This document shows positions 1 through 6,664 of a DNA stretch of 6,664 nucleotides, one piece after another. The translations under genes were made by a program, and so were the position numbers. Source of the stretch: JAEUPI01 sp035764445 (GTDB lineage: Bacteria > Pseudomonadota > Gammaproteobacteria > Burkholderiales > Burkholderiaceae_C); the NCBI GenBank assembly GCA_035764445.1, contig DASTZF010000179.1, positions 1 to 6,664 on the forward strand. Reading direction: 5' to 3'. Under the pieces are notes generated by a model. The model did not search any database. It was given only the letters and a program-made list of their open reading frames with translations, and was not told where the DNA came from. Numbering within the stretch: position 1 is the first letter of the stretch; each line of letters opens with the position of its first letter.

Positions 1-61
1 CCGACGACGGCAGCAGCGACTCGAGGACCAGGCTTCGAACGATGGCAGGGAGTGAGCGCAT
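1..61 (-). CDS. Possible 5' end of a downstream gene, cut by the window edge
   Basis: An ATG at 61 on the minus strand opens a frame that stays open to the window edge, giving about 20 residues beginning MRSLPAIVRSLVLES, which look like an amphipathic or weakly hydrophobic N-terminus. An in-frame TAG lies 27 nt upstream of this ATG, so the frame is not an extension of the ATPase gene. No good SD sequence precedes it (only a weak AAG-containing stretch). It lies about 100 nt after the ATPase stop on the same strand, so it could be the next gene of the cluster. The fragment is too short to assign a family, and it may be chance, since open frames are common in DNA this GC-rich. Confidence 0.22.
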   Translation of the reverse strand, partial: MRSLPAIVRSLVLESLLPSS

Positions 62-161
62 GGCGCGATCTTGCCCAAACTGCGACTATCGTGCCGCGCC
101 AGGGGTCGGCAGGCATCGTCGCGTGCGGCGCTTCGTCCGCGCTCGAACCCCGCTCGCCGGA

Positions 162-1262
<1,101 letters not shown>

Positions 1263-1270
1263 CGACTCTC

Positions 1271-2179
1271 TCAGCCCTTGGTGGCGCCCGCCGTCAGGCC
1301 AGCGATGTAGTAGTCCATCAGGAAGGCGTAAATCAGCAGCGGCGGCGCGGCACCGAGCAGTGCCCCCGTCATGATCTGCCCCCAGTTGTAGACGTCGCCC
1401 TTGATCAGCGTGGTGACGATGCCCGCGGGCAGCACCAGCTGGTCGGCCGATGTCGTGAACGCCAGCGGATAGAGGAACTGCGCCCAGCTGACGGTGAACG
1501 CGAAGATGGTGGCGGCGATGACGCCCGGCAGCGCAACCGGCAGGAAGATGCGAGTCAGCGTCTGCAGCCAGGTGGCACCGTCGATCAGCGCCGCCTCGTC
1601 GAGCTCCTTCGGGATCGACGCGAAGTAGCCGATCATGATCCAGGTGCAGAACGGCACCGTCAGCGTCGGGTACAGCAGGATCAGCACCCACCAGCGGTTG
1701 ATCAGCTGGATGTCGGTGACCTCGTAGACCCAGGCGAAGATCTTGAACAGCGGGATGAACAGCAGCGTGTCGGGCACCAGGTAGGTCAGGAAGACGCCGG
1801 TGGCCAGCGTTGCCGAGCCCCAGAACTTCATGCGCGCCAGCGCGAAGGCGGCGAGGATGCTGACCACCATCGTGATCGCCACCACCGCCACCGACACCAG
1901 CGCCGAGTTGCGAAAGAACGTCAGGTACTGGTTCGACGTCAGCAGGGCGACGTAGTTGTCGAGCGTCGGGCTGAACACCCACCACGGGTTGGAGGCCGAC
2001 GAGATCTCCGCGCTGCTCTTGAGCGACGTCACCAGCATGTACAGCGGCGGCATCAGGAAGAACACCGCGAACAGCACCAGGAACACGTACGACCACAGGA
2101 GCGCGCGCCGGCGGTCGCGGCTGATGCTGCCGACCGGCGCCGGGAGAGCGCTGGACGTGGCCGTCGCGGTGCTGGCCAT
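1271..2179 (-). CDS. ABC sugar-type permease, MalG-like inner-membrane subunit
   Basis: This 302-residue inner-membrane protein is the second permease subunit of the importer. After a Ser/Ala-rich N-terminus and a basic RDRRR patch (21-25), about six hydrophobic segments are visible (roughly 29-50, 90-115, 125-147, 163-185, 215-240, 270-293). The cytoplasmic EAA loop that couples to the ATPase is clear: DEAALIDGATW (194-204) followed by FLPVALPG (212-219). Length and order match MalG/UgpE-type binding-protein-dependent transport components. Its ATG overlaps the stop of the upstream permease as TGATG, a classic arrangement for translational coupling and near-equal subunit levels. The likely SD is a GGGA or AAGG stretch inside the end of the upstream gene. 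The ATPase gene follows after 8 nt. Substrate specificity is set mainly by the binding protein, so no sugar is assigned. Confidence 0.93.
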   Translation of the reverse strand: MASTATATSSALPAPVGSISRDRRRALLWSYVFLVLFAVFFLMPPLYMLVTSLKSSAEISSASNPWWVFSPTLDNYVALLTSNQYLTFFRNSALVSVAVVAITMVVSILAAFALARMKFWGSATLATGVFLTYLVPDTLLFIPLFKIFAWVYEVTDIQLINRWWVLILLYPTLTVPFCTWIMIGYFASIPKELDEAALIDGATWLQTLTRIFLPVALPGVIAATIFAFTVSWAQFLYPLAFTTSADQLVLPAGIVTTLIKGDVYNWGQIMTGALLGAAPPLLIYAFLMDYYIAGLTAGATKG

Positions 2180-3105
2180 CAGCCTTCGGTCCCGCGCTGC
2201 TGGATGTCGCGCAGGATGAGCACGGCACAGATGCCGAGGATCGGCACCATGAACAGCGACACGCTGGCACCCAGCGGAATGTCGCCCGACTCGATGCCGA
2301 GCCTGAAGGCCCAAGTGGCGAAGACGTGGGTCTGGTCGACCGGACCGCCCGCGGTCAGCACGCGCACGATGTCGAAATTGGCGAACGTGACGATCAGCGA
2401 GAACAGCACGGTGATCGCGATGATGTTGCGCATCATCGGCAAGGTCACGTACCACAGGCGCTGCCACCAGTTGGCGCCGTCGATCGCCGCCGCCTCGTAC
2501 AGCTGCTCGGGTACCGACTTCAGCGCCGCCAGGTACATGATCAGGAAGAACGGCGCACCGTACCAGACGTTCACCAGAATCACCGAGGCACGCGCCCACG
2601 CCGCCTGGCCGAGCCACGGCACCGGATCGAAGCCCAGCTTCACCAGGATCCAGTTGAAGGCGCTGTACGACGGGTCGAACAGCCAGAACCACGCCAGGGT
2701 CGACATCGCCGGCGGAATCACCCACGGCACCAGCAGCATGCCGCGCCACTTGCGCTGGCCCTTGGCCGGGATCGCGTGCACGCAATGCGCGACGAAGAAG
2801 CCGATCACCGCCTTGAAGATCACCGCGGTGACGGCAAAGATCACCGACTGCTTGACCACCATCCAGAAGGTCTCGCGGCCGAACAGGAACGTGAAGTTGC
2901 CCAGTCCGACGAAGCGCTCCATCGACTTGTTCAGCGTCGCGAGGTGGAACGCATAGAGCGTCGGATAGACCACCAGCGCCAGGATGATCAGGATCAGCGG
3001 CAGCGCCATCGCGAAGGCGATCGTCGACTTGCGCTGCATCAGCTTGCGCAGGCCATCGCGCCTGCGCATCGGGGCTGCACCGCTGGACACCACTGCGTCG
3101 GCCAT
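2179..3105 (-). CDS. ABC sugar-type permease, MalF/UgpA-like inner-membrane subunit
   Basis: This 308-residue inner-membrane protein is the first permease subunit. It has six predicted transmembrane segments (roughly 28-50, 80-108, 121-143, 173-195, 227-249, 280-298) and a well-formed EAA loop, YEAAAIDGANWW (203-214) with TLPMM (221-225), which docks on the ATPase. LTAGGPVDQTHVFATW (250-265) is typical of the C-terminal part of UgpA/LacF-type permeases. It lacks the long extra periplasmic loop and two extra helices of enterobacterial MalF, so it is the short form. The ATG at 3105 is supported by GGGAGAGA 7 nt upstream; Met13 is a possible alternative. The gene is 116 nt after the binding-protein gene and shares a 1-nt TGATG overlap with the next permease, so it should pair with that protein as a heterodimer. 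Confidence 0.93.
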   Translation of the reverse strand: MADAVVSSGAAPMRRRDGLRKLMQRKSTIAFAMALPLILIILALVVYPTLYAFHLATLNKSMERFVGLGNFTFLFGRETFWMVVKQSVIFAVTAVIFKAVIGFFVAHCVHAIPAKGQRKWRGMLLVPWVIPPAMSTLAWFWLFDPSYSAFNWILVKLGFDPVPWLGQAAWARASVILVNVWYGAPFFLIMYLAALKSVPEQLYEAAAIDGANWWQRLWYVTLPMMRNIIAITVLFSLIVTFANFDIVRVLTAGGPVDQTHVFATWAFRLGIESGDIPLGASVSLFMVPILGICAVLILRDIQQRGTEG

Positions 3106-3112
3106 GCCGCTG

Positions 3113-3120
3113 TCTCTCCC
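3113..3120 (-). promoter_or_regulatory. Ribosome binding site of the first permease
   Basis: On the minus strand this reads GGGAGAGA, 7 nt before the ATG at 3105. It supports that start over the internal Met13 and shows that the permease is translated independently of the binding-protein gene, whose stop is over 100 nt away. Confidence 0.6.
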
Positions 3121-3192
3121 GGCTCAGCTTCGATCCTTGTGGCGCGCCGCTGTCGCAGCGCACCCGCTCTCGCTACCTCCGCGGGACGCGAC

Positions 3193-3210
3193 CGGGACTC
3201 ACGAGCCCCG
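3193..3210 (-). other. mRNA stem-loop after the binding-protein stop codon
   Basis: In the transcript this segment can fold into a 7-bp stem (one G-U pair) closed by a CGUG tetraloop, starting 12 nt after the solute-binding-protein stop. No U-run follows, so it does not look like a complete intrinsic terminator. In other binding-protein importers, structures between the binding-protein and permease genes protect the upstream mRNA or weaken read-through so that the binding protein is made in excess; that role is inferred here. A second small stem, CGCTG/CAGCG with a 3-nt loop, lies at 3148-3160 in the same 116-nt gap. Confidence 0.4.
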
Positions 3211-3221
3211 ATCGATCGCGA

Positions 3222-4547
3222 TCACCCGCGCATGAACCCCTCGAGCTCCGACTCCGCCCACGACAGCACCTTGTCGATCGCTTCGCCCTGGATGTGCTTG
3301 ACCGCCATCTTGGTCATCGTCGCCTGCGTGTAGATCTGCACCGCGATCTTCGGCGGCGCCGGCGACGCCGCGACCGACTGGATCTGGTGCTGGTAGGGGT
3401 TCGGATAGTGGAACAGCGTGCCCTTCGGCGGACCTTCTTCAGCCCAGGTCTTGAAGTCGAGCAGGTTGGCGAACGACGGCAGGTCGTAGCCGCCGCTGGC
3501 GGCAACCATCTTCTCGACCGACGAGCGCTGCGACAGGTGAAGCAGCAGGCTCTTGGCCGCCTGCTTGTTCTTGCCGAAGTTCCAGATGCCCCAGAAGTAC
3601 GGCAGGTACGGCACGAAGCGCCCTGCCGGTCCCTTGGGCATGCCGTGGCTCCAGCACTGCTCGGCCACCTGCGGCGCGTCGCGCTTGGCCACCGCCCACG
3701 CCGACGGCGGGTTGAAGATCATCGCGCCCTTGCCCGAGATGAGCCACCGGTTGTTCGACGCATCGTCCCAGGCCGCAACGTCAGACGGCAGGAACTGCGC
3801 CAGCCGCTTGTAGTAGTCGAGCGCCTGCCGCGCGGCGTCGGACTTGACGGTGATCTTGCCGCTGGCATCGACCAGCGTGGCGCCGAACGATTGGAAGATC
3901 GCCCCCGCGGTATCGACCGAGTCCGGGGTCTGTCCGATGCCGATGCCGAACGGCACGCCGCCCTTGTGGCACGCCTCGGCGGCCTTCAGGAAGGCATTGA
4001 GGTCCCACGCATCGGCCTGCGGCGGCGCGCCGGCCGGATACATCGCTCTCATGTCGAGGCCGGCGTGCTGCTTCATCAGGTCGAGCCGACTGCACGGGCC
4101 CTTGTTCTGGCTGCCTGCCGTCGCCGGCACCGCGACCCAGTGCCCGTTGGAACGGCCGAGGTACTGCACGGTCGCGTTGACGGCGCCGTTGGCCTTGATC
4201 AGCTCGGCCATGATGTCGTCGACCGGCTCCAGGCTCTTCGCCTGGTCGGCCGGCTGCCAAGTCGGGAACGCAAGGATGTCGTGGCCCGAGCGCGCCTGCG
4301 ATTCGGCGGCGATCGTCAAGATGTTCTTCGAGCCCTGCGACGTGATGTAGTCGATCGAGACCTCGACCTTCTCCTTCGCGGCCCACTCGTTGCACAGCGC
4401 GGTCAGTGTGTTGTTGGCTCCGGGGACCCAGTGATCCCAGAAGCCCATCGAGAGCTTGCCTGCGGCATGCGCGCCGCGCACGTACGGCGCCGTGACGAAG
4501 GCCGCCGAAGCAGCCACGAAGCGGCGGCGATTGACGTTCGACTTCAT
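3222..4547 (-). CDS. Solute-binding protein of a CUT1-type ABC importer, Tat-type signal peptide
   Basis: This 441-residue protein should be exported to the periplasm, capture the solute and deliver it to the permease pair encoded just downstream. The N-terminus carries a twin-arginine-type signal: NRRRF (6-10), a mild hydrophobic stretch VAASAAFVTAPYV, and a likely signal-peptidase site after AHA (26-28). The mature part begins KLSMGFWDHWVPGANN and has the size and features of family 1 (MalE/UgpB-like) binding proteins, including SGKGAMIFNPPSAW and VPYLPYFWGIWNFGKN. Many Trp and Tyr residues (for example Trp37, Trp40, Trp97) would suit stacking against a sugar or polyol, but the ligand is not identifiable. 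The ATG at 4547 is fixed by a GGAGGT ribosome site 7 nt upstream. It is the first gene of the importer operon, with a candidate promoter in the 200-nt gap upstream. Confidence 0.92.
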   Translation of the reverse strand: MKSNVNRRRFVAASAAFVTAPYVRGAHAAGKLSMGFWDHWVPGANNTLTALCNEWAAKEKVEVSIDYITSQGSKNILTIAAESQARSGHDILAFPTWQPADQAKSLEPVDDIMAELIKANGAVNATVQYLGRSNGHWVAVPATAGSQNKGPCSRLDLMKQHAGLDMRAMYPAGAPPQADAWDLNAFLKAAEACHKGGVPFGIGIGQTPDSVDTAGAIFQSFGATLVDASGKITVKSDAARQALDYYKRLAQFLPSDVAAWDDASNNRWLISGKGAMIFNPPSAWAVAKRDAPQVAEQCWSHGMPKGPAGRFVPYLPYFWGIWNFGKNKQAAKSLLLHLSQRSSVEKMVAASGGYDLPSFANLLDFKTWAEEGPPKGTLFHYPNPYQHQIQSVAASPAPPKIAVQIYTQATMTKMAVKHIQGEAIDKVLSWAESELEGFMRG

Positions 4548-4554
4548 TCGACTT

Positions 4555-4560
4555 ACCTCC
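4555..4560 (-). promoter_or_regulatory. Strong ribosome binding site of the solute-binding protein
   Basis: The minus strand reads TAGGAGGTAAGT here, with GGAGGT spaced 7 nt from the ATG at 4547. It is the closest match to the consensus SD in the window and fits the need for excess binding protein over permease. Confidence 0.8.
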
Positions 4561-4588
4561 TAGAACGGACCGGTGAAGACCAGCCTGG

Positions 4589-4599
4589 CTCTGGCAGAG
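4589..4599. repeat. Short perfect dyad CTCTG-G-CAGAG in the importer leader
   Basis: An 11-bp palindrome with a single central base lies about 40 nt upstream of the binding-protein start, in the presumed 5' leader. It sits within a larger self-complementary stretch (CTGGC...GCCAG). It could be an operator half-site or part of a leader hairpin. Short dyads like this are frequent by chance in GC-rich DNA. Confidence 0.25.
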
Positions 4600-4648
4600 G
4601 CCCGGGGCCAGCGAAGCGCCCAGGGTCATCCAATGACTCTTGCGGCCG

Positions 4649-4677
4649 AATGTAGCGGCGGTGGTCAAGCCGGTCTA
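4649..4677 (-). promoter_or_regulatory. Candidate sigma70-type promoter for the importer operon
   Basis: On the minus strand TAGACC (4677-4672) and TACATT (4654-4649) are separated by exactly 17 nt; each matches the -35 or -10 consensus at four of six bases. Transcription would start near 4642, giving a leader of about 95 nt before the binding-protein ATG. The position fits a separate promoter for the transporter. The boxes are imperfect, so this is a candidate only. Confidence 0.3.
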
Positions 4678-4682
4678 CTCGG

Positions 4683-4717
4683 GGCAAACGCGCGCTCGCG
4701 CCGGCCCGGTGTTTGCC
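4683..4717. repeat. Inverted repeat GGCAAAC/GTTTGCC between the two operons
   Basis: Perfect 7-bp arms (4683-4689 and 4711-4717) flank a 21-nt GC-rich spacer; an inner wobble and C-G pair could lengthen the stem. It begins 31 nt after the DUF35 gene stop and ends 5 nt upstream of the candidate importer -35 box. It could therefore be a regulator or activator site for the importer, or a weak 3' hairpin of the upstream transcript. It lacks a U-run, so a standard intrinsic terminator is unlikely. A smaller hairpin, GCCGA/TCGGC with a 4-nt loop, lies at 4722-4735. Confidence 0.4.
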
Positions 4718-4747
4718 GGTGGCCGACCGATCGGCTTGCGCAACGCT

Positions 4748-5140
4748 TCAGGCTGGCGCGAACACCGCCACCGGCGTGCCGTCGTCGCTCGACTGGAACT
4801 GCACCCTAACCTTCATACCGATGCGCCACGCTTGCGGCGCTGCACTGACCAGGTTGGTCAACATCGTCGGGCCTTCGTCGAGTGTCACGTAGGCCAGCGT
4901 GTACGGCGGATCGACGCGCTGCATCGTCGAGAACGAATAGACCGTGCCGCGGCCGCTGGCCGGCTTCCACTGTGTCTTGCTGCTCCAGCAATGCGGGCAC
5001 ACCGCGCGCGGATACCAGTGCGTCTTGCCGCAGTCGTCGCACCCCCTGAGCACGAAGCGGCCTTCGCGCGCGGCGGCGATGAACGCTTCGTTGTCGGGTG
5101 AGATGCCGGGCGACGGCATCACTCGCATCTTCGTGTTCAT
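4748..5140 (-). CDS. Zn-ribbon/OB-fold (DUF35) acyl-CoA-binding partner protein
   Basis: This 130-residue protein has the two-part layout of DUF35 proteins. An N-terminal helix-rich segment (PDNEAFIAAAREGRFVLRGC) leads into a rubredoxin-like zinc ribbon with Cys34-x2-Cys37 and Cys48-x2-Cys51, followed by an OB-fold (about 60-130) with GRGTVYSFSTMQR and the C-terminal VRVQFQ strand. All four zinc ligands are present. Family members act as partners of thiolase-superfamily enzymes: a scaffold in archaeal thiolase/HMG-CoA synthase complexes, and part of the ChsH2-Ltp2 steroid side-chain aldolase. It probably binds the CoA part of the substrate for the enzyme encoded just upstream. The ATG at 5140 lies 2 nt after that gene's stop (TGA-CG-ATG) with GGAGAGGGG at 5155-5147 as ribosome site; Met5 and Met8 are weaker alternatives. 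It should act in the cytoplasm. Confidence 0.92.
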   Translation of the reverse strand: MNTKMRVMPSPGISPDNEAFIAAAREGRFVLRGCDDCGKTHWYPRAVCPHCWSSKTQWKPASGRGTVYSFSTMQRVDPPYTLAYVTLDEGPTMLTNLVSAAPQAWRIGMKVRVQFQSSDDGTPVAVFAPA

Positions 5141-5142
5141 CG

Positions 5143-6309
5143 TCAGCCCCTCTCCAGGATCAGCGTTGAGCTGGCGTGCCGGGCGCCGAGGTTGCCGCCG
5201 GTGCCTTGCGCCAGCGCGAGCGCGCAGTTCTTCACCTGCACCGCCGGCTGCGCCTCGCCGCGCAACTGGCGCACGGCCTCGATCACCTTGGTGATGCCGC
5301 CGCGGTTGGCCGGATGGTTGTTGCACAGCCCGCCGCCATCGGTGTTGAACGGCAGCCGCCCCGAGCCCGAGATCAAGTTGCCGTCGGCGACGAAGCGGCC
5401 GCCCTCGCCTTTCTTGCAGAAGCCGAGGTCCTCGATCTGCAGCAGCACGGTGATCGTGAAGCTGTCGTAGATGCTCGCATACTGAATGTCGCTCGGCTTG
5501 ACACCCGCCTCGGCGAACGCCGCGGCGCCCGACGCCGCAGCGCCTGTGGTCGTGAGGTCGACCTCGCCGGCGCGACCATGGCGCACCGTCTCGCCGGCAC
5601 CGATCACGTTGACCAGCGGCCGCTTGAGGCTGTTGGCGATCTCGGGCCGCGCAACGATCAGCGCGCCGCCGCCATCGGAGACCACGCAGCAGTCGAGCCG
5701 ATGCAGCGGATCGGAGATCACCGGCGAGTCGAGCACGTCCTGCACCGTGACCACCTCGCGCAGCATCGCATGCGGGTTGTGCTGCGCATGGTGCGACGCC
5801 GCGACCTTGATCCACGCCAGCTGCGAGGCGGTGGTGCCGAACTCGTGCATGTGCCGCATCGCGACCATGCCGTAGCCGTTGACCGTGGTGATGCCGTACG
5901 GCGCCTCCCAAGGTGCCTCGGGCGTGCCGGCGCGAGTGCGCGGCGCGGTGCCGCTGGAACCCTCGCTGCGCGGCCGCCCCGCGAGCGTGATCAGCGCGAC
6001 GTTGCAGCGCCCGGCGGCGATGGCGTCGCGCGCGTGCGCCACCAGCGAGATGTACGAGGTGCCGCCCAGATCGGTGCTCTCGGTGTGCCGCACCTTCAGA
6101 TTCAGGTAGTCGATCATCGAGGTCGGCCCCATGCCGGGCGCGTCGCCCGAGCAGAAGTAGGCATCGATGTCGCTCTTGCTCAGCCCGGCGTCGCTGATCG
6201 CGCCGGCCGCGCATTCGGCATGCAACTGCGCGACTGTTTTGTCGGGCGCTTTGCGTGTCGGATGCTCGAACGCGCCGACGATGCAGGCTTTGGCTTGGCG
6301 CTGGGTCAC
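5143..6309 (-). CDS. Thiolase-superfamily protein, SCP-x/Ltp-like, lacking the catalytic cysteines
   Basis: This 388-residue cytoplasmic protein has the full length and fold signature of the SCP-x/lipid-transfer-type thiolase group: an N-terminal ACIVGAFEHP strand, PLHRLDCCVVSDGGGALIV (201-219), YDSFT (281-285), GGGLCNNHP (325-333) and a glycine-rich C-terminal GTGGNLG (369-375). Against classical thiolases, the acyl-accepting Cys is absent (GGTS, 82-85) and the C-terminal CxGGGxG Cys is replaced (G369). The His of the GHP motif is kept (His332), and the NEAF-equivalent begins with Tyr281. By analogy with the Ltp2 aldolase, which is also thiolase-like and DUF35-partnered, it may do C-C bond cleavage or another CoA-thioester reaction rather than thiolysis; the substrate is unknown. 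The start is GTG at 6309, supported by AGGAGA 8 nt upstream. The DUF35 gene follows after 2 nt, so the two should be co-translated. Confidence 0.9.
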   Translation of the reverse strand: MTQRQAKACIVGAFEHPTRKAPDKTVAQLHAECAAGAISDAGLSKSDIDAYFCSGDAPGMGPTSMIDYLNLKVRHTESTDLGGTSYISLVAHARDAIAAGRCNVALITLAGRPRSEGSSGTAPRTRAGTPEAPWEAPYGITTVNGYGMVAMRHMHEFGTTASQLAWIKVAASHHAQHNPHAMLREVVTVQDVLDSPVISDPLHRLDCCVVSDGGGALIVARPEIANSLKRPLVNVIGAGETVRHGRAGEVDLTTTGAAASGAAAFAEAGVKPSDIQYASIYDSFTITVLLQIEDLGFCKKGEGGRFVADGNLISGSGRLPFNTDGGGLCNNHPANRGGITKVIEAVRQLRGEAQPAVQVKNCALALAQGTGGNLGARHASSTLILERG

Positions 6310-6317
6310 TGCTGAGG

Positions 6318-6323
6318 TCTCCT
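6318..6323 (-). promoter_or_regulatory. Ribosome binding site deciding the GTG start of the thiolase-like gene
   Basis: AGGAGA on the minus strand lies 8 nt before the GTG at 6309. No in-frame ATG with comparable support is near, so this site is the main reason to accept a GTG start. Confidence 0.7.
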
Positions 6324-6335
6324 AGTGGTTCCGTT

Positions 6336-6343
6336 GCACGTGC
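6336..6343. repeat. Perfect 8-bp palindrome GCACGTGC upstream of the thiolase-like gene
   Basis: The palindrome lies 26 nt upstream of the GTG start. Next to it, GCTTC/GAAGC (6342-6355) can form a 5-bp hairpin with a 4-nt loop. Either could be an operator or leader structure. I recognise no specific regulator site and no convincing promoter boxes between 6310 and 6363. Confidence 0.2.
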
Positions 6344-6363
6344 TTCCTGCGAAGCGCCGAGCG

Positions 6364-6631
6364 TGCAAAGCCATGGGCGGGTATGCGGTGGGCGCTCATG
6401 ATGCGGCGGTCGTCGCTTCGCGACGACTCCCCTGCGGTGCTCGGGTGGCGAGGGCGGCCACACAAACTCGCCCTCGCGCGGGCGCGACGCTGCTCACGCA
6501 GCGCCGCTGCGCTCGGAGCTCAAACAGTGTGTGGCCGACGCGTCGCCTCAGGGCGACGCGCAACCCTCGCCACCCTCCGCTCCTCGGCGCCGCATAAATC
6601 GCGCCCCCGCACACCCACCCACGGCTTTGCA
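6364..6631. repeat. Large imperfect palindromic intergenic element (about 268 bp) with nested hairpins
   Basis: The outer arms begin with the 9-bp match TGCAAAGCC (6364-6372) and GGCTTTGCA (6623-6631). They continue as an imperfect inverted repeat of about 45 nt (6364-6408 against 6588-6631), with roughly 22 of the first 25 bases matching. Inside lie GGGTGGCGAGGG/CCCTCGCCACCC (6443-6454, 6564-6575), GGCCACACA/TGTGTGGCC (6456-6464, 6528-6536) and a central hairpin CGCTGC-TCAC-GCAGCG (6488-6503), nearly all centred near 6496. Each half also has its own hairpin: an 8-bp stem at 6409-6427 and a 9-bp stem at 6539-6560. This architecture, and its resemblance to GC-rich intergenic repeats I recall from Burkholderiales, points to a dispersed non-coding repeat. 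Frames on both strands are open through it but look like translated repeat rather than genes. No transposase is present. Confidence 0.7.
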
Positions 6632-6664
6632 GGCACCGTCGATGCACGCCGACGGCACGCCACC

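Noticed and set aside
62..161. Possible intrinsic terminator after the ATPase gene
   Set aside because: Only short 4-bp GC stems (for example GCGG/CCGC) are present, with no following T-run on the transcribed strand, so nothing beyond chance is supported.
1271..3163. A 630-codon minus-strand frame ahead of the second permease
   Set aside because: The real permease begins at 2179. The extra N-terminal part overlaps the first permease in the wrong frame and has no transmembrane or domain character.
4595..4625. Possible sigma54 (-24/-12) promoter upstream of the binding protein
   Set aside because: The GG and GC pairs seen in the leader are 12 nt apart rather than the required 10, and the flanking bases do not match TGGCAC or TTGC.
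4748..6463. A 571-codon minus-strand frame suggesting a fusion onto the DUF35 protein
   Set aside because: The thiolase-like gene occupies the same DNA in another frame with clear family motifs, and the DUF35 gene has its own ribosome site and ATG at 5140. No fusion is needed.
6325..6647. Small frames on both strands through the palindrome (6325-6597 plus, 6396-6647 minus)
   Set aside because: They translate the repeat itself, are Arg/Ala/Cys-rich without domain features, and lack convincing ribosome sites. Such frames in repeats are often mis-annotated as hypothetical proteins.

Overview
The window is GC-rich, densely coding DNA with every well-supported gene on the minus strand, so the biology reads from high to low coordinates. 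Base composition, the gene types and a long GC-rich palindromic intergenic element suggest a betaproteobacterium, most likely a Burkholderiales member of the Rubrivivax/Leptothrix/Methylibium kind. This placement is from recall and gene style, not from a search.

From right to left: (1) 6310-6664 holds no convincing gene. Most of it (about 6364-6631) is an imperfect palindrome with nested hairpins, probably a dispersed intergenic repeat. (2) 6309-4748 is a two-gene unit: an SCP-x/Ltp-type thiolase-superfamily protein starting at GTG, then, 2 nt after its stop, a small rubredoxin-type zinc ribbon plus OB-fold (DUF35) protein. Such pairs usually form acyl-CoA-handling complexes. (3) 4747-4548 is a 200-nt intergenic region with an inverted repeat, a candidate sigma70-like promoter and a strong Shine-Dalgarno (SD) sequence. 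(4) 4547-162 is a complete CUT1-type ABC importer: a Tat-exported solute-binding protein, two six-helix permeases joined by a TGATG overlap, and a MalK/UgpC-type ATPase 8 nt further on. The binding-protein gene is separated from the permeases by 116 nt with an mRNA hairpin just after its stop. (5) 161-1 is the downstream edge, where a new minus-strand gene may begin at 61 but cannot be judged.

Functionally, the importer should bind a periplasmic solute (the family takes sugars, polyols and glycerol phosphates), move it through the permease heterodimer and power this with the ATPase dimer. The thiolase-like protein lacks both canonical thiolase cysteines but keeps the His motif and has Tyr in the NEAF-equivalent motif. 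It is therefore more likely an aldolase-like or otherwise repurposed CoA-thioester enzyme working with its DUF35 partner than a classical thiolase. Whether the importer and this enzyme pair belong to one pathway is open: they share strand and adjacency, but each has its own translation signals and the importer seems to have its own promoter. No regulator, RNA gene, CRISPR array, transposase or integrase is visible. I see no clear new multi-gene system; the most unusual items are the cysteine-less thiolase with its DUF35 partner and the large palindrome.
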